A stretch of DNA of 64,000 nucleotides from Actinacidiphila oryziradicis (GTDB lineage Bacteria; Actinomycetota; Actinomycetes; Streptomycetales; Streptomycetaceae): assembly GCF_005047355.1 (NCBI RefSeq), contig NZ_SUMC01000038.1, positions 1 through 64,000 of the forward strand. The letters run 5' to 3'. How positions within the stretch are numbered: position 1 is the stretch's first letter; each line of letters begins with the position of its first letter. The notes beneath the pieces were generated by a model that was not told the DNA's origin, ran no database searches, and worked only from the letters and a program-made list of their open reading frames with translations. The translations under genes were made by a program, and so were the position numbers. Positions 17,697 to 26,259 of the stretch are shown here, piece after piece.

Positions 17697-18896
17697 ATGA
17701 GCGTGGAGACTCCGGGATCGCAGTCGTCGCTGCACCGGGCCAACCTGGAGCGCGTGGTCCGGGCTGTACGGCTGGCGGGTTCGCTCACCCAGGCGGAGAT
17801 CGCCCGAGGCACCGGTCTTTCGGCCGCGACGGTCTCCAATATCGTCCGGGAGCTGAAGGACAGCGGCACGGTGCAGGTCACGCCGACCTCCTCGGGCGGC
17901 AGGCGGGCCCGCAGCGTGGCGCTCTCCGGCAACGCCGGGATCGTCGTGGGTGTCGACTTCGGCCACTCGCATCTGAGGGTGGCCGTTGGCAATCTGGCCC
18001 ACCAGGTGCTGGCCGAGCAGTCCGAGCCGATCGATGTGGACGCTTCCGCTTCGCAGGGCTTCGACCGGGCGGAACAACTGGTCGGACGGCTGATCCAGTC
18101 GACCGGCTCCGGGCCGGACAAGGTGATCGGGGTGGGCCTGGGCGTACCCGGGCCGATCGATGTGGAGACCGGGGCGCTCGGCTCGACGGCGATCCTGCCG
18201 GGCTGGAGCGGGATCAACCCGCGCCAGGAGCTCGCCGAGCGGTTGCGAATGCCTGTCCAGGTCGACAACGACGCCAATCTCGGCGCCCTGGGCGAGCTGG
18301 TCTGGGGCAGCGGCCGGGGCGTCCGGGACCTGGCGTACATCAAGGTCGCCAGTGGGGTCGGCGCCGGGCTGGTGATCGACGGCCGGATCTACCGCGGCCC
18401 TGGTGGCACGGCCGGTGAGATCGGGCACATCACGCTCGACGAGGCGGGTCCGGTCTGCCGCTGCGGCAACCGCGGCTGCCTGGAGACCTTCACGGCCGCC
18501 CGCTATGTGCTGGAGCTGTTGAGATCCAGCCACGGACCTGATCTGACCATGCCCAGGATGGTCCAGCTGGCACGCGAGGGCGACCCCGGCTGCCGCCGGG
18601 TGATCGCCGACGTGGGCCGCCATGTCGGAATGGGCGTGGCGAGTCTGTGCAACATCCTCAACCCCAGCCGGGTCGTGCTCGGCGGCGATCTCGCCGAGGC
18701 CGGGGAGCTGGTGCTTTCCCCGATCAGGGAGTCCGTGGCGCGGTACGCCATCCCCAGCGCCGCCCGCCGTCTCTCGGTGGTGCCGGGGGCGCTCGGTGCC
18801 CGCGCGGAGGTGCTCGGCGCTCTGGCGCTGGCGCTCAGTGAAGTGGGCGATTCGTCACTGCTTGACGGTAATATCCCCGCCGTCGCTCCGGCTTGA
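17697..18896 (+). CDS. rok7B7: ROK-family transcriptional regulator
   Basis: A 399-residue regulator: N-terminal winged HTH (about 15-75; LTQAEIARGTGLSAATVSNIVRELKDSG) and a sugar-kinase-like ROK domain with VGVDFGHSHLRVAVG and the zinc-binding signature CRCGNRGCLE. The ATG at 17697 follows AGGAG. Its place between ngcEFG and xylFGH matches rok7B7 (SCO6008) of S. coelicolor, reported to affect xylose use, carbon catabolite repression and antibiotic production. It probably controls the downstream xyl genes and perhaps ngcEFG. The kinase-type residues may bind but not phosphorylate the effector. Confidence 0.88.
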   Translation: MSVETPGSQSSLHRANLERVVRAVRLAGSLTQAEIARGTGLSAATVSNIVRELKDSGTVQVTPTSSGGRRARSVALSGNAGIVVGVDFGHSHLRVAVGNLAHQVLAEQSEPIDVDASASQGFDRAEQLVGRLIQSTGSGPDKVIGVGLGVPGPIDVETGALGSTAILPGWSGINPRQELAERLRMPVQVDNDANLGALGELVWGSGRGVRDLAYIKVASGVGAGLVIDGRIYRGPGGTAGEIGHITLDEAGPVCRCGNRGCLETFTAARYVLELLRSSHGPDLTMPRMVQLAREGDPGCRRVIADVGRHVGMGVASLCNILNPSRVVLGGDLAEAGELVLSPIRESVARYAIPSAARRLSVVPGALGARAEVLGALALALSEVGDSSLLDGNIPAVAPA

Positions 18897-19043
18897 CGAG
18901 AGATCAGGCGTGTTCACCTAGATAACGAATCAGACTGTTGCCATCTCGTTAAGGATTTACTTCTTGACGGCATGGTGCGGCCGGGAGTTGACTCACATCC
19001 ACCTCGGCCGCAGCGTTGCGGCCCTGTCAGGGAGGCAACCCTC

Positions 19044-20144
19044 ATGAACGCAATGATGCGTAGAGTCGTGATCGGTACGGCGGCGGTTTCCATGGCCTTG
19101 TCCATGGCCGCCTGCGGCAAGGCCGGCAGTAACAAGTCCAGTGGGGCGAGCGTCTCGAACGGCTTCAAGGTCGGTTTGGCGCTTCCCGAGAATCAGACGG
19201 CCCGCTACGAGGCCGTCGACCGACCGATGATCGTCAAGAAGGTCAAGGAGCTGTGCCCGAAGTGCACGGTGGAGTACCAGAACGCCAGTCAGAACGCGAA
19301 CACGCAGCAGCAGCAGATCGACACGCTGATCAATGACGGCGTCAAGGTCATCATCCTCGACTCGGTCGACTCCAAGGCGATCCAGTCCTCGGTCACCAAG
19401 GCCCACAACAAGGGCATCAAGGTCGTCGCGTACGACCGCCTCGCCCAGGGCCCGCTCGACGCGTATGTGTCCTTCGACAACACCAAGGTCGGCGAACTCC
19501 AGGGCCAGGGCCTCCTGACCGCCCTTGGCTCCAAGGCCAGTTCCGACCAGATCGTCATGATCAACGGTGACCCGGGTGACCCGAACGCCGCGCAGTTCAA
19601 GGCCGGTGCCCTCAGCGTACTGAACGGCAAGGTCAAGAAGATCGCGGCCACGTTCGACACCACCGGCTGGCTGGCCAACAAGGCCAACGAGGAGATGGCC
19701 GGTGCCATCGCGAGCGTGGGCAAGAGCAACATCGCCGGCGTCTACGTCGCCAACGACGGCATGGCAGCCGGTGTCATCTCCGCCCTCCAGGCCGCCCACA
19801 TCAGCCCGCTCCCGCCGGTGACCGGCCAGGACGCGCAGCTCGACGGTGTGCAGCGGGTCATCGCCGGCACCCAGACGCTGACCATCTACAAGCCGTACCT
19901 GGAAGAGGCCAACACCGCCGCCGAGATGGCGGTCGATGTGGCCACCGGCAAGTCGCTCAGCAGCGTCGCCGACACCAAGGTCAGCAGCCCGACCAACAAG
20001 GACATCGCCTCCAAGCTCATCACGCCGAGCATCATGACCAAGGACAAGGTCCAGTCCACGGTCATCGCCGGCGGCCTGTACAAGGTCAGCGACATCTGCA
20101 CCAGCCTGTACGCGGCTGCCTGTGCCACGCTGGGCCTGAAGTAA
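19044..20144 (+). CDS. xylF: Xylose-type sugar-binding lipoprotein
   Basis: Periplasmic-binding-protein-like (family 4) lipoprotein of 366 residues. Signal peptide RRVVIGTAAVSMALSMAAC ends in the lipobox MAAC. The mature part has the ribose/xylose-binding fold (FKVGLALPENQTARYEAVDRP; VIILDSVDSKAIQ; YVANDGMAAGVISAL). The ATG at 19044 follows GGGAGG. It starts the xylFGH unit downstream of rok7B7, matching S. coelicolor SCO6009-6011 genes linked to xylose uptake. Substrate assignment is by synteny; ribose or other pentoses cannot be excluded. A strong hairpin after the gene probably keeps the binding protein more abundant than XylGH. Confidence 0.86.
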   Translation: MNAMMRRVVIGTAAVSMALSMAACGKAGSNKSSGASVSNGFKVGLALPENQTARYEAVDRPMIVKKVKELCPKCTVEYQNASQNANTQQQQIDTLINDGVKVIILDSVDSKAIQSSVTKAHNKGIKVVAYDRLAQGPLDAYVSFDNTKVGELQGQGLLTALGSKASSDQIVMINGDPGDPNAAQFKAGALSVLNGKVKKIAATFDTTGWLANKANEEMAGAIASVGKSNIAGVYVANDGMAAGVISALQAAHISPLPPVTGQDAQLDGVQRVIAGTQTLTIYKPYLEEANTAAEMAVDVATGKSLSSVADTKVSSPTNKDIASKLITPSIMTKDKVQSTVIAGGLYKVSDICTSLYAAACATLGLK

Positions 20145-20189
20145 CGATCCGCCCCTCGCGGGCCGGTACGTCACCTGCCTCCAGCCTGT

Positions 20190-20252
20190 CCGGCGCGCCC
20201 CGTCCCCGTACCCCCTTCCCCGCCGGGGCGGGGAAGGGGACGGGGGCGCCGG
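20190..20252. terminator. Strong hairpin between xylF and xylG
   Basis: A long GC-rich inverted repeat: outer arms CCGGCGC/GCGCCGG with GTCCCC/GGGGAC, and an inner stem CTTCCCCGCC/GGCGGGGAAG. It lies 45 bp after xylF and 66 bp before xylG. It may act as an attenuating terminator or 3'-end stabiliser giving high xylF versus low xylGH mRNA. Confidence 0.75.
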
Positions 20253-20318
20253 CTGGACCGTACAAGCAAAAGCCTCGATTTCTCGCCGGTCCGTCAGGCG
20301 GCGAAGGAGATGATTCAC

Positions 20319-21098
20319 GTGTCCGCTACGCCCGTACTGGCGTTGCGCGGAGTCTCCAAGCGATTCGGTGCCGTTCAGGCGCTCACCGACGTCGAATTGG
20401 AGATCCACACCGGTGAGGTGGTCGCCCTGGTCGGCGACAACGGAGCCGGTAAGTCCACCCTGGTCAAGACGATCGCCGGGGTGCACCCCATCGATGAGGG
20501 CATCATCGAGTGGGAAGGCGCGCCGGTCAGCATCAACCGGCCGCACGATGCCCAGGCGTTGGGCATCGCGACCGTCTACCAGGACCTCGCTCTCTGCGAC
20601 AACCTCGATGTCGTCCAGAACCTCTTCCTCGGCCGCGAGATCCGCCGGTTCGGCGTACTCGACGAGGTCGAGATGGAAAAGCGCGCTCTGACCCTGCTGG
20701 ACACACTGTCCATCCGGATCCCGAGCGTGCGGATCCCGATCGCTTCGCTCTCGGGCGGCCAGCGCCAGACTGTCGCCATCGCGCGTTCCCTGGTCGGAGA
20801 GCCCAAGGTCGTCATCCTTGACGAGCCGACCGCCGCGCTCGGCGTCGAACAGACCGCACAGGTCCTCGACCTGGTCGAGCGGTTGCGCGACCGCGGCCTC
20901 GGCGTCATTTTGATCAGCCACAACATGGCCGACGTCAAAGCGGTCGCCGACCGGGTCGCCGTACTGCGGCTCGGGAGCAACAACGGTGTCTTCTCCGTGA
21001 GGGACACCAGCCAGGAGACGATCATCTCCGCCATCACCGGTGCCACGGACAACGCCGTGACCCGTCGTCAGGCGCGCACCGTGGAGACGGCCTCGTGA
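20319..21098 (+). CDS. xylG: Sugar ABC importer ATP-binding protein
   Basis: ATPase of 259 residues with Walker A (GDNGAGKSTL), Q-loop (YQDLALC), signature LSGGQRQ, Walker B (VVILDEPTAAL) and H-loop (ISHNM). XylG/RbsA proteins of proteobacteria have two fused ATPase domains (about 500 residues); this one has a single domain, so it should act as a homodimer. The GTG at 20319 is preferred because AAGGAG (20304-20309) lies nine bases upstream; the ATG at 20310 abuts it. It powers the XylH permease encoded 88 bp downstream. Confidence 0.9.
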   Translation: MSATPVLALRGVSKRFGAVQALTDVELEIHTGEVVALVGDNGAGKSTLVKTIAGVHPIDEGIIEWEGAPVSINRPHDAQALGIATVYQDLALCDNLDVVQNLFLGREIRRFGVLDEVEMEKRALTLLDTLSIRIPSVRIPIASLSGGQRQTVAIARSLVGEPKVVILDEPTAALGVEQTAQVLDLVERLRDRGLGVILISHNMADVKAVADRVAVLRLGSNNGVFSVRDTSQETIISAITGATDNAVTRRQARTVETAS

Positions 21099-21186
21099 GC
21101 GGCGCACACGAGGCCGCCGGGCCGCAGACGACCACGAACGCAGCGCTTCTGCGCCGAGTGCGCGGAGAAGCGAACGGAGAGACGCA

Positions 21187-22599
21187 GTGAGCAGCAACAA
21201 TCCCGACCTCGCCGAGGGCGCGGAGGGCGCCGGGGAATCCGCGGTCACGGGGGGCACCCCGACCGGCGGGGACACAGCGGCCGCAGAGCCGGCAACGTCC
21301 CAGGCGCAGGCACCCGGGCCCGAGACGTCCGAGGCCGCCCGTGACGCCGTCGCCGCTCCGGCGGTCGCGGAGCAGGCGATCCCGGCGATCGACCCGCGGC
21401 TCCTGGTACGCGAGCAGGGCCTCCGCGGCTATCTCACCGTATTCCAGCGCCGGGTACGCAGCGGTGACCTCGGCTCCATGCCGGTGATCGCGGCGCTGAT
21501 CATCATCTGGGGGACCTTCCAGGGACTGAACAGCTCCTTCCTGTCGGCCAGCAACCTGTCGACCATCGCGGTCAACATCGTCGGCACCGGCATGATCGCC
21601 GTCGGCATCGTCTTCGTCCTGCTGCTGGGCGAGATCGACCTGTCCGTCTCCTACGTCAGCGGCCTGTGCGGCGCGGTCTTCGCGGTGCTCAGCGTCGAGC
21701 ACGGGGTGACGCCATGGCTCGCGCTGGTCCTCGCCATCCTCGCCGGTACGGCCATCGGCGGCCTTCAGGGCTTCTTCTTCGCCAAGGTCGGCGTGCCCGC
21801 GTTCGTCGTGACCCTGGCCGGCTTCCTGGCCTGGAACGGCGCCATGCTGTGGGTCCTCGGCAAGAACGGCACCGTCAACCTGCCGCCCAACGGCATCCTC
21901 TACAACCTCTACAACTACACGTTCACCGATGTCGCCGCCGCGTACGGCCTGGCCCTCGTCGCCACGCTGGTCTACCTCGGGGCCGCACTGAGGGAGGTCA
22001 ACCGACGACGCAAGGCGGGCGTTCCCTACAGCCCGCTGAGCGAGGTGGTGCTGAAGACCGTTCTGCTCGCGGTCGTGCTCTTCGTCTCGGCCGCGGTGCT
22101 CAACCAGTCCTCCGGCCTGCCGCTCGGCCTGGTCATCTTCCTGGCGTTCATCGTCGTGCTGGACCTGGTGCTGCGCCGTACCACGTACGGCCGGCAGATC
22201 TTCGCGGTCGGTGGCGGCATCGAGGCCGCCCGACGGGCCGGTATCAACGTCCCGTGGATCCGTATCTCGGTGTTCATGATGTCCGGCACCATGGCGGCCA
22301 TCGGCGGCATGTTCCTGGCCGGCCAGGTCAACTCCGCGCAGTCCACCCAGGGCGGCGGCAACACGCTGATGAACGCCATCGCGGCGGCCGTCATCGGTGG
22401 TACGAGCCTGTTCGGCGGCCGGGGCAAGACCTGGTCCGCGCTGCTGGGCGCGCTGGTGATCGTCTCCATCCAGCAGGGCATGTACATCCTCAACCTGAAC
22501 ACAGCCATCCAGTACATGATCACCGGCGCGGTGCTGCTGGCCGCCGTGGTCATCGACTCCCTCTCGCGCAGGACGCAGAAGGCCTCGGGGCGCGCATAG
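21187..22599 (+). CDS. xylH: Sugar ABC importer permease
   Basis: Permease of 470 residues, BPD_transp_2 family. The first ~90 residues are Ala/Glu/Pro-rich and hydrophilic, followed by about 10 TM segments. Family landmarks include GTGMIAVGIVFVLLLGEIDLSV, and near the C-terminus NTLMNAIAAAVIGGTSLFGGRG. The long N-terminal tail is common in Streptomyces XylH. The GTG at 21187 follows GGAGAGA. Last gene of the xyl unit; terminator-like hairpins follow. Confidence 0.9.
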   Translation: MSSNNPDLAEGAEGAGESAVTGGTPTGGDTAAAEPATSQAQAPGPETSEAARDAVAAPAVAEQAIPAIDPRLLVREQGLRGYLTVFQRRVRSGDLGSMPVIAALIIIWGTFQGLNSSFLSASNLSTIAVNIVGTGMIAVGIVFVLLLGEIDLSVSYVSGLCGAVFAVLSVEHGVTPWLALVLAILAGTAIGGLQGFFFAKVGVPAFVVTLAGFLAWNGAMLWVLGKNGTVNLPPNGILYNLYNYTFTDVAAAYGLALVATLVYLGAALREVNRRRKAGVPYSPLSEVVLKTVLLAVVLFVSAAVLNQSSGLPLGLVIFLAFIVVLDLVLRRTTYGRQIFAVGGGIEAARRAGINVPWIRISVFMMSGTMAAIGGMFLAGQVNSAQSTQGGGNTLMNAIAAAVIGGTSLFGGRGKTWSALLGALVIVSIQQGMYILNLNTAIQYMITGAVLLAAVVIDSLSRRTQKASGRA

Positions 22600-22669
22600 G
22601 GTCTGTCCCGCGGAGATCCGCTGGACAGACCCTGGGGGATGCCGCTGCGGGCGGGCCGCTTGTGCCCCG

Positions 22670-22714
22670 CGAACGCCGGGCGGGCTTGAGGACTTCAAGC
22701 CCGCCCGGCGTTCG
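22670..22714. terminator. Perfect 20-bp stem hairpin after xylH
   Basis: Arms at 22670-22689 and 22695-22714 (CGAACGCCGGGCGGGCTTGA and its complement) with loop GGACT. A second small hairpin, GGGTCTGTCC/GGACAGACCC, lies at about 22600-22633. Together they separate xylFGH from dxs. Confidence 0.8.
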
Positions 22715-22856
22715 GCGTATGCCGCCCTCCGCGGCGCCCTTCCGCGGGATGGTTCCGGCCGGAACGGTGAGATGGATCTCACGATGCCTGAGCCGACACC
22801 GCAGACGGAACATTAGACTCGGCAGACCGACAGGTTCGACCAGCAAGGAGGCACGG

Positions 22857-24770
22857 GTGGCGCTGCTGACCCGTATCAAGGGACCGCGCGACCTCGACCG
22901 GCTCAGCCAGGAGCAGTTGGTGGAGCTGGCGGACGAGATCCGCGTCTTCCTGGTCGACGCGGTATCGAAGACCGGCGGGCACCTGGGCCCGAATCTCGGT
23001 GTGGTCGAGCTGACGATCGCCATGCACCGGGTGTTCGACTCGCCCAAGGACAAGGTGCTTTTCGACACAGGGCACCAGAGCTATGTGCACAAGCTGCTCA
23101 CGGGCCGCCAGGACTTCTCGAAGCTCAAGGCCAAGGGCGGCCTGTCCGGTTACCCTTCGCGGGCCGAGTCCGAGCACGACATCATCGAGAACAGCCACGC
23201 CTCCACGGTCCTGGGCTGGGCCGACGGCCTGGCCAAGGCCAATGAGGTGCTCGGCCGAGCCGACCATGTCGTCGCCGTCATCGGCGACGGCGCGCTCACC
23301 GGCGGCATGGCCTGGGAGGCTCTGAACAACATCGCCGCCGCCAAGGAGCGGCCGCTCGTCATTGTCGTCAACGACAACGAGCGCTCGTACGCCCCCACCA
23401 TCGGCGGCCTCGCCGACCATCTGGCGACGCTGCGCGTCACGGACGGGTACGAACGTTTTCTGGCCCGCACCAAGGAGCTGTTGGAGCGCACGCCGGTCAT
23501 CGGCCAGCCCCTGTACGAGACATTGCACGGCGCGAAGAAGGGCCTCAAGGACTTCATCGCCCCGCAGGGCATGTTCGAGGACCTGGGCCTGAAGTACGTC
23601 GGCCCGATCGACGGCCATGACATCGAGGCCCTGGAGTCCGCGCTGCAGCGCGCCAAGCGCTTCGGCGGCCCGGTGATCGTGCACTGCCTCACACAGAAGG
23701 GCCGCGGCTACCAGCCCGCCGAACAGGACGAGGCCGACCGCTTCCACGGCATCGGCCCGATCCACCCCGACACCGGTCTGCCGATCTCCGCCGGCGGCGC
23801 CGACTGGACGTCGGTCTTCGGCGAGGAGATGGTCAAGCTCGGCAAGGAGCGGGCCGACATCGTCGCGATCACCGCCGCGATGCTGCAGCCGGTCGGCCTG
23901 GAGAAGTTCGCCAAGGCCTTCCCCGACCGGGTCTACGACGTCGGCATCGCCGAGCAGCACGCCGCCGTCTCGGCGGCGGGCCTGGCCACCGGCGGACTGC
24001 ACCCGGTGGTCGCCGTCTACGCGACGTTCCTGAACCGCGCCTTCGACCAGGTGCTGATGGACGTGGCCCTGCACAAGTGCGGCGTGACCTTCGTGCTGGA
24101 CCGGGCCGGGATCACCGGCACCGACGGGGCCTCGCACAACGGCATGTGGGACATGTCGATCCTTCAGGTCGTGCCCGGCCTGCGGATCGCCGCCCCGCGC
24201 GACGCCGACCAGGTCCGCGCCCAGCTCCGCGAGGCCGTCAAGGTCGATGACGCCCCGACTGTCGTCCGCTATTCCAAGGGCGCGGTCGGCCCGGCCGTCA
24301 AGGCCGTCGGCCGGATCGGCGGCATGGACGTGCTCCGCGAGGCGGAGACCGACCACCCCGACGTGCTACTGGTCTCGGTCGGCGCGCTCGCCCCGATGTG
24401 CCTGGAGATCGCCGGCCTGCTCGACGCCCAGGGCATCACCACCACCGTCGTCGACCCGCGCTGGGTCAAGCCGGTCGACGCGGCCCTGCCGCCGCTGGCG
24501 GCCGGGCACCGGGTCGTCGTCACCGTCGAGGACAACGGCCGGGTCGGCGGCGTGGGTTCCGCGGTCTCGCAGGCGCTGCGCGACGCGGACGTGGACGTAC
24601 CGCTGCGCGACTTCGGCATCCCGCAGGAGTTCCTCGAGCACGCCTCACGCAAGGAGATCCTGGACGCGATCGGCCTGACGGCTCCGGCCGTCGCCCGTCA
24701 GGTCACCGGCCTGGTCGCCAAGCTCGACGGCCGCTACGAGGACGAGCCCGCGAGCTTGGCGGGGGAATAA
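22857..24770 (+). CDS. dxs: 1-deoxy-D-xylulose-5-phosphate synthase
   Basis: Thiamine-diphosphate enzyme that condenses pyruvate and glyceraldehyde-3-phosphate in the first step of the MEP isoprenoid pathway. It is 637 residues long, as expected. Visible features: FDTGHQSYVHKLLTGR, the ThDP/Mg-binding motif GDGALTGGMAWEALNNI (about 142-158), the transketolase middle domain with DVGIAEQHAAVSAAGLA and the C-terminal transketolase domain. The GTG at 22857 has AAGGAGG upstream; the open frame further upstream is non-coding. No partner genes of the MEP pathway are adjacent. In S. coelicolor a dxs also lies just after xylFGH. Confidence 0.97.
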   Translation: MALLTRIKGPRDLDRLSQEQLVELADEIRVFLVDAVSKTGGHLGPNLGVVELTIAMHRVFDSPKDKVLFDTGHQSYVHKLLTGRQDFSKLKAKGGLSGYPSRAESEHDIIENSHASTVLGWADGLAKANEVLGRADHVVAVIGDGALTGGMAWEALNNIAAAKERPLVIVVNDNERSYAPTIGGLADHLATLRVTDGYERFLARTKELLERTPVIGQPLYETLHGAKKGLKDFIAPQGMFEDLGLKYVGPIDGHDIEALESALQRAKRFGGPVIVHCLTQKGRGYQPAEQDEADRFHGIGPIHPDTGLPISAGGADWTSVFGEEMVKLGKERADIVAITAAMLQPVGLEKFAKAFPDRVYDVGIAEQHAAVSAAGLATGGLHPVVAVYATFLNRAFDQVLMDVALHKCGVTFVLDRAGITGTDGASHNGMWDMSILQVVPGLRIAAPRDADQVRAQLREAVKVDDAPTVVRYSKGAVGPAVKAVGRIGGMDVLREAETDHPDVLLVSVGALAPMCLEIAGLLDAQGITTTVVDPRWVKPVDAALPPLAAGHRVVVTVEDNGRVGGVGSAVSQALRDADVDVPLRDFGIPQEFLEHASRKEILDAIGLTAPAVARQVTGLVAKLDGRYEDEPASLAGE

Positions 24771-24846
24771 GAGCGTCGCGTACGGACGGGGGCACAGCAG
24801 GATGAGGCGCGGATAGCCGCCGACCCCGCACAGCCGGGACCGGGTT

Positions 24847-25272
24847 TCAGGGCCGTACGGAACGCGGCCCGGCCACCTCCGCGCCGTGGGCGGCGACCCG
24901 GCCCCGGAGCTCCCGGTCGGCGGTGATGACGAGGCGGGGCCGGTCGGGGGTCTCACGGGGGGCCCGGGCGGCGAGGTCGACGATGAGATCGTCACCACTA
25001 CCGGGGGCGGCGACCACCCGTACGCCCGGGACGGAGGCGACACCGTGAGCGGCGCCCTCGACCACGAGGACGATGTCCAGGGGGCCGTGCTGCGCCCAGT
25101 CCGGCACGCCGGCCCGTGCGGGCAGCCCGGTGGCGGCCAGGGGCGCGAGGGCGTCGCGCAGGCGTTCAGTGGCGCCGTGGCGGTCGCGCCACCAGCCGTC
25201 GGGCACAGAGCCGACGGTGTTGGCGGCGTCAACGATAACCAGGGGGAGCTGGGCAGTGTCCACAGTGGTCAC
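24847..25272 (-). CDS. Small NYN/PIN-like domain protein
   Basis: A 141-residue protein starting MTTVDTAQLPLVIVDAANTVGSVPDGWWRDR. The hydrophobic strand followed by VDAANTVG and later VITADRELRGRV resembles the acidic-residue pattern of NYN/PIN-like nucleases, in which clustered Asp residues bind a metal. Such proteins are sometimes named NTP pyrophosphohydrolase in Streptomyces genomes without experimental support. It is transcribed divergently from the DsbA-like gene (74 bp between starts). The function remains unproven. Confidence 0.65.
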   Translation of the reverse strand: MTTVDTAQLPLVIVDAANTVGSVPDGWWRDRHGATERLRDALAPLAATGLPARAGVPDWAQHGPLDIVLVVEGAAHGVASVPGVRVVAAPGSGDDLIVDLAARAPRETPDRPRLVITADRELRGRVAAHGAEVAGPRSVRP

Positions 25273-25346
25273 CCTGCCACGGGTGGCGGGCGGAGACGGT
25301 GCTATACAGGGCCGGTAGAGCGGTACGGCTATCGAGGTGACGATTC

Positions 25347-26111
25347 ATGACGGGGTCCAAGGGGCTCAAGGCACGGCGCGGCAGTCGGCTGAAGCCGTAC
25401 ATCGGGACAGTGGCGGTGCTGGCCGTGGTGTTCGGCGGCTCCGCGCTGATCGGCGCGCATGTACGCGGCGCGAAGGAGGACAAGGTCAAGGTGCCGACGG
25501 GGGCGAGCGGCCAGGAGATGCTGGCGGTGCCGGTGAATCCCACGGTGCCGGTCACACTGACGGTGTACGAGGATCTGCGGAGCCCGGCGTCGAAGGCCTT
25601 CGCGGCGCAGTACAAGGACACTTTCGCCACGCTGCTCGCCGGCGGCCAGGTGCGGATCGAGTACCGGCTGGTCACCCAGTCGGACACCGAGTACGGCGGC
25701 CGGGGTGCGCTCGCCGTGGCGAACGCGGCGGCCTGCGCGCAGGACCTGGGTCGCTTCAAGGAGTACCTGGACCAGGTGTGGGCCGCGCAGCCGACGGACC
25801 CCAAGGATGACGCGCTCGCGAGCCAGAAACTGCTGAAGGAGCTCGGCAAGAAGGCCCACAAGATGGACGAGGCGAAGTTCGTGCCGTGTGTGCAGGGCGG
25901 CGACCATGACGGCTGGGTGCGCAAGTCCCAGAAGGCGTTTGCCGCCGCCGGCTTCACAACGGCCCCTGTGGTTCAGCTGAACGACCAGACGGTTGCCGGC
26001 GCCGGCGGCAAGACGCTCACTCCGGCCGCTCTGCGCACTCTCGTGCGCAAGGCCGTCAAGGAGGCGGCCGCGCACCCCTCGGCGACTCCCTTGCCGAGCG
26101 CCTCCGCCTGA
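25347..26111 (+). CDS. Membrane-anchored DsbA-family protein lacking the CXXC motif
   Basis: A 254-residue protein with a charged N-terminus, one TM segment (about 19-38; YIGTVAVLAVVFGGSALIG) and an extracytoplasmic thioredoxin-like domain. The start of the fold reads VTLTVYEDLRSPASKAFAAQY, where family members normally have EDFxCPxCxxF; both cysteines of the redox pair are missing (Ser-Pro-Ala-Ser). The cis-Pro region is GFTTAPVVQLND. Two other cysteines occur (AAACAQD, VPCVQGG). It is therefore unlikely to be a disulphide oxidase and may be a structural or chaperone-like paralogue. Actinobacterial DsbA-like lipoproteins without CXXC exist. Confidence 0.82.
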   Translation: MTGSKGLKARRGSRLKPYIGTVAVLAVVFGGSALIGAHVRGAKEDKVKVPTGASGQEMLAVPVNPTVPVTLTVYEDLRSPASKAFAAQYKDTFATLLAGGQVRIEYRLVTQSDTEYGGRGALAVANAAACAQDLGRFKEYLDQVWAAQPTDPKDDALASQKLLKELGKKAHKMDEAKFVPCVQGGDHDGWVRKSQKAFAAAGFTTAPVVQLNDQTVAGAGGKTLTPAALRTLVRKAVKEAAAHPSATPLPSASA

Positions 26112-26259
26112 CGTTCGTCCGGCCTTCACCGGTATCTCCACCTGACCTCCGCGGTCGGGCGCGCTACTGCACATGCAGATGAATATCACTTTTCGTCAAG
26201 TTTCGGGCGAAATCGGGTATTAAGGGCATGTGGCGTCCGATCGCGGAGGAGTGTTGCCT

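Noticed and set aside
20319..21098. XylG as a truncated gene because it has only one ATPase domain
   Set aside because: All ATPase motifs are complete, start and stop are well placed, and xylH follows; single-domain forms fit this transporter in Streptomyces.
18993..21275. A 760-codon minus-strand frame over xylF-xylG
   Set aside because: The plus-strand genes carry clear lipobox, Walker and signature motifs; the opposite frame has none.
22670..22714. Operator of dxs
   Set aside because: The perfect 20-bp stem with 5-base loop right after xylH is better explained as a terminator.
21666..22856. Open frame upstream of the dxs start
   Set aside because: It reads through the xylH gene and terminators; the GTG at 22857 has a good ribosome site and matches Dxs N-termini.
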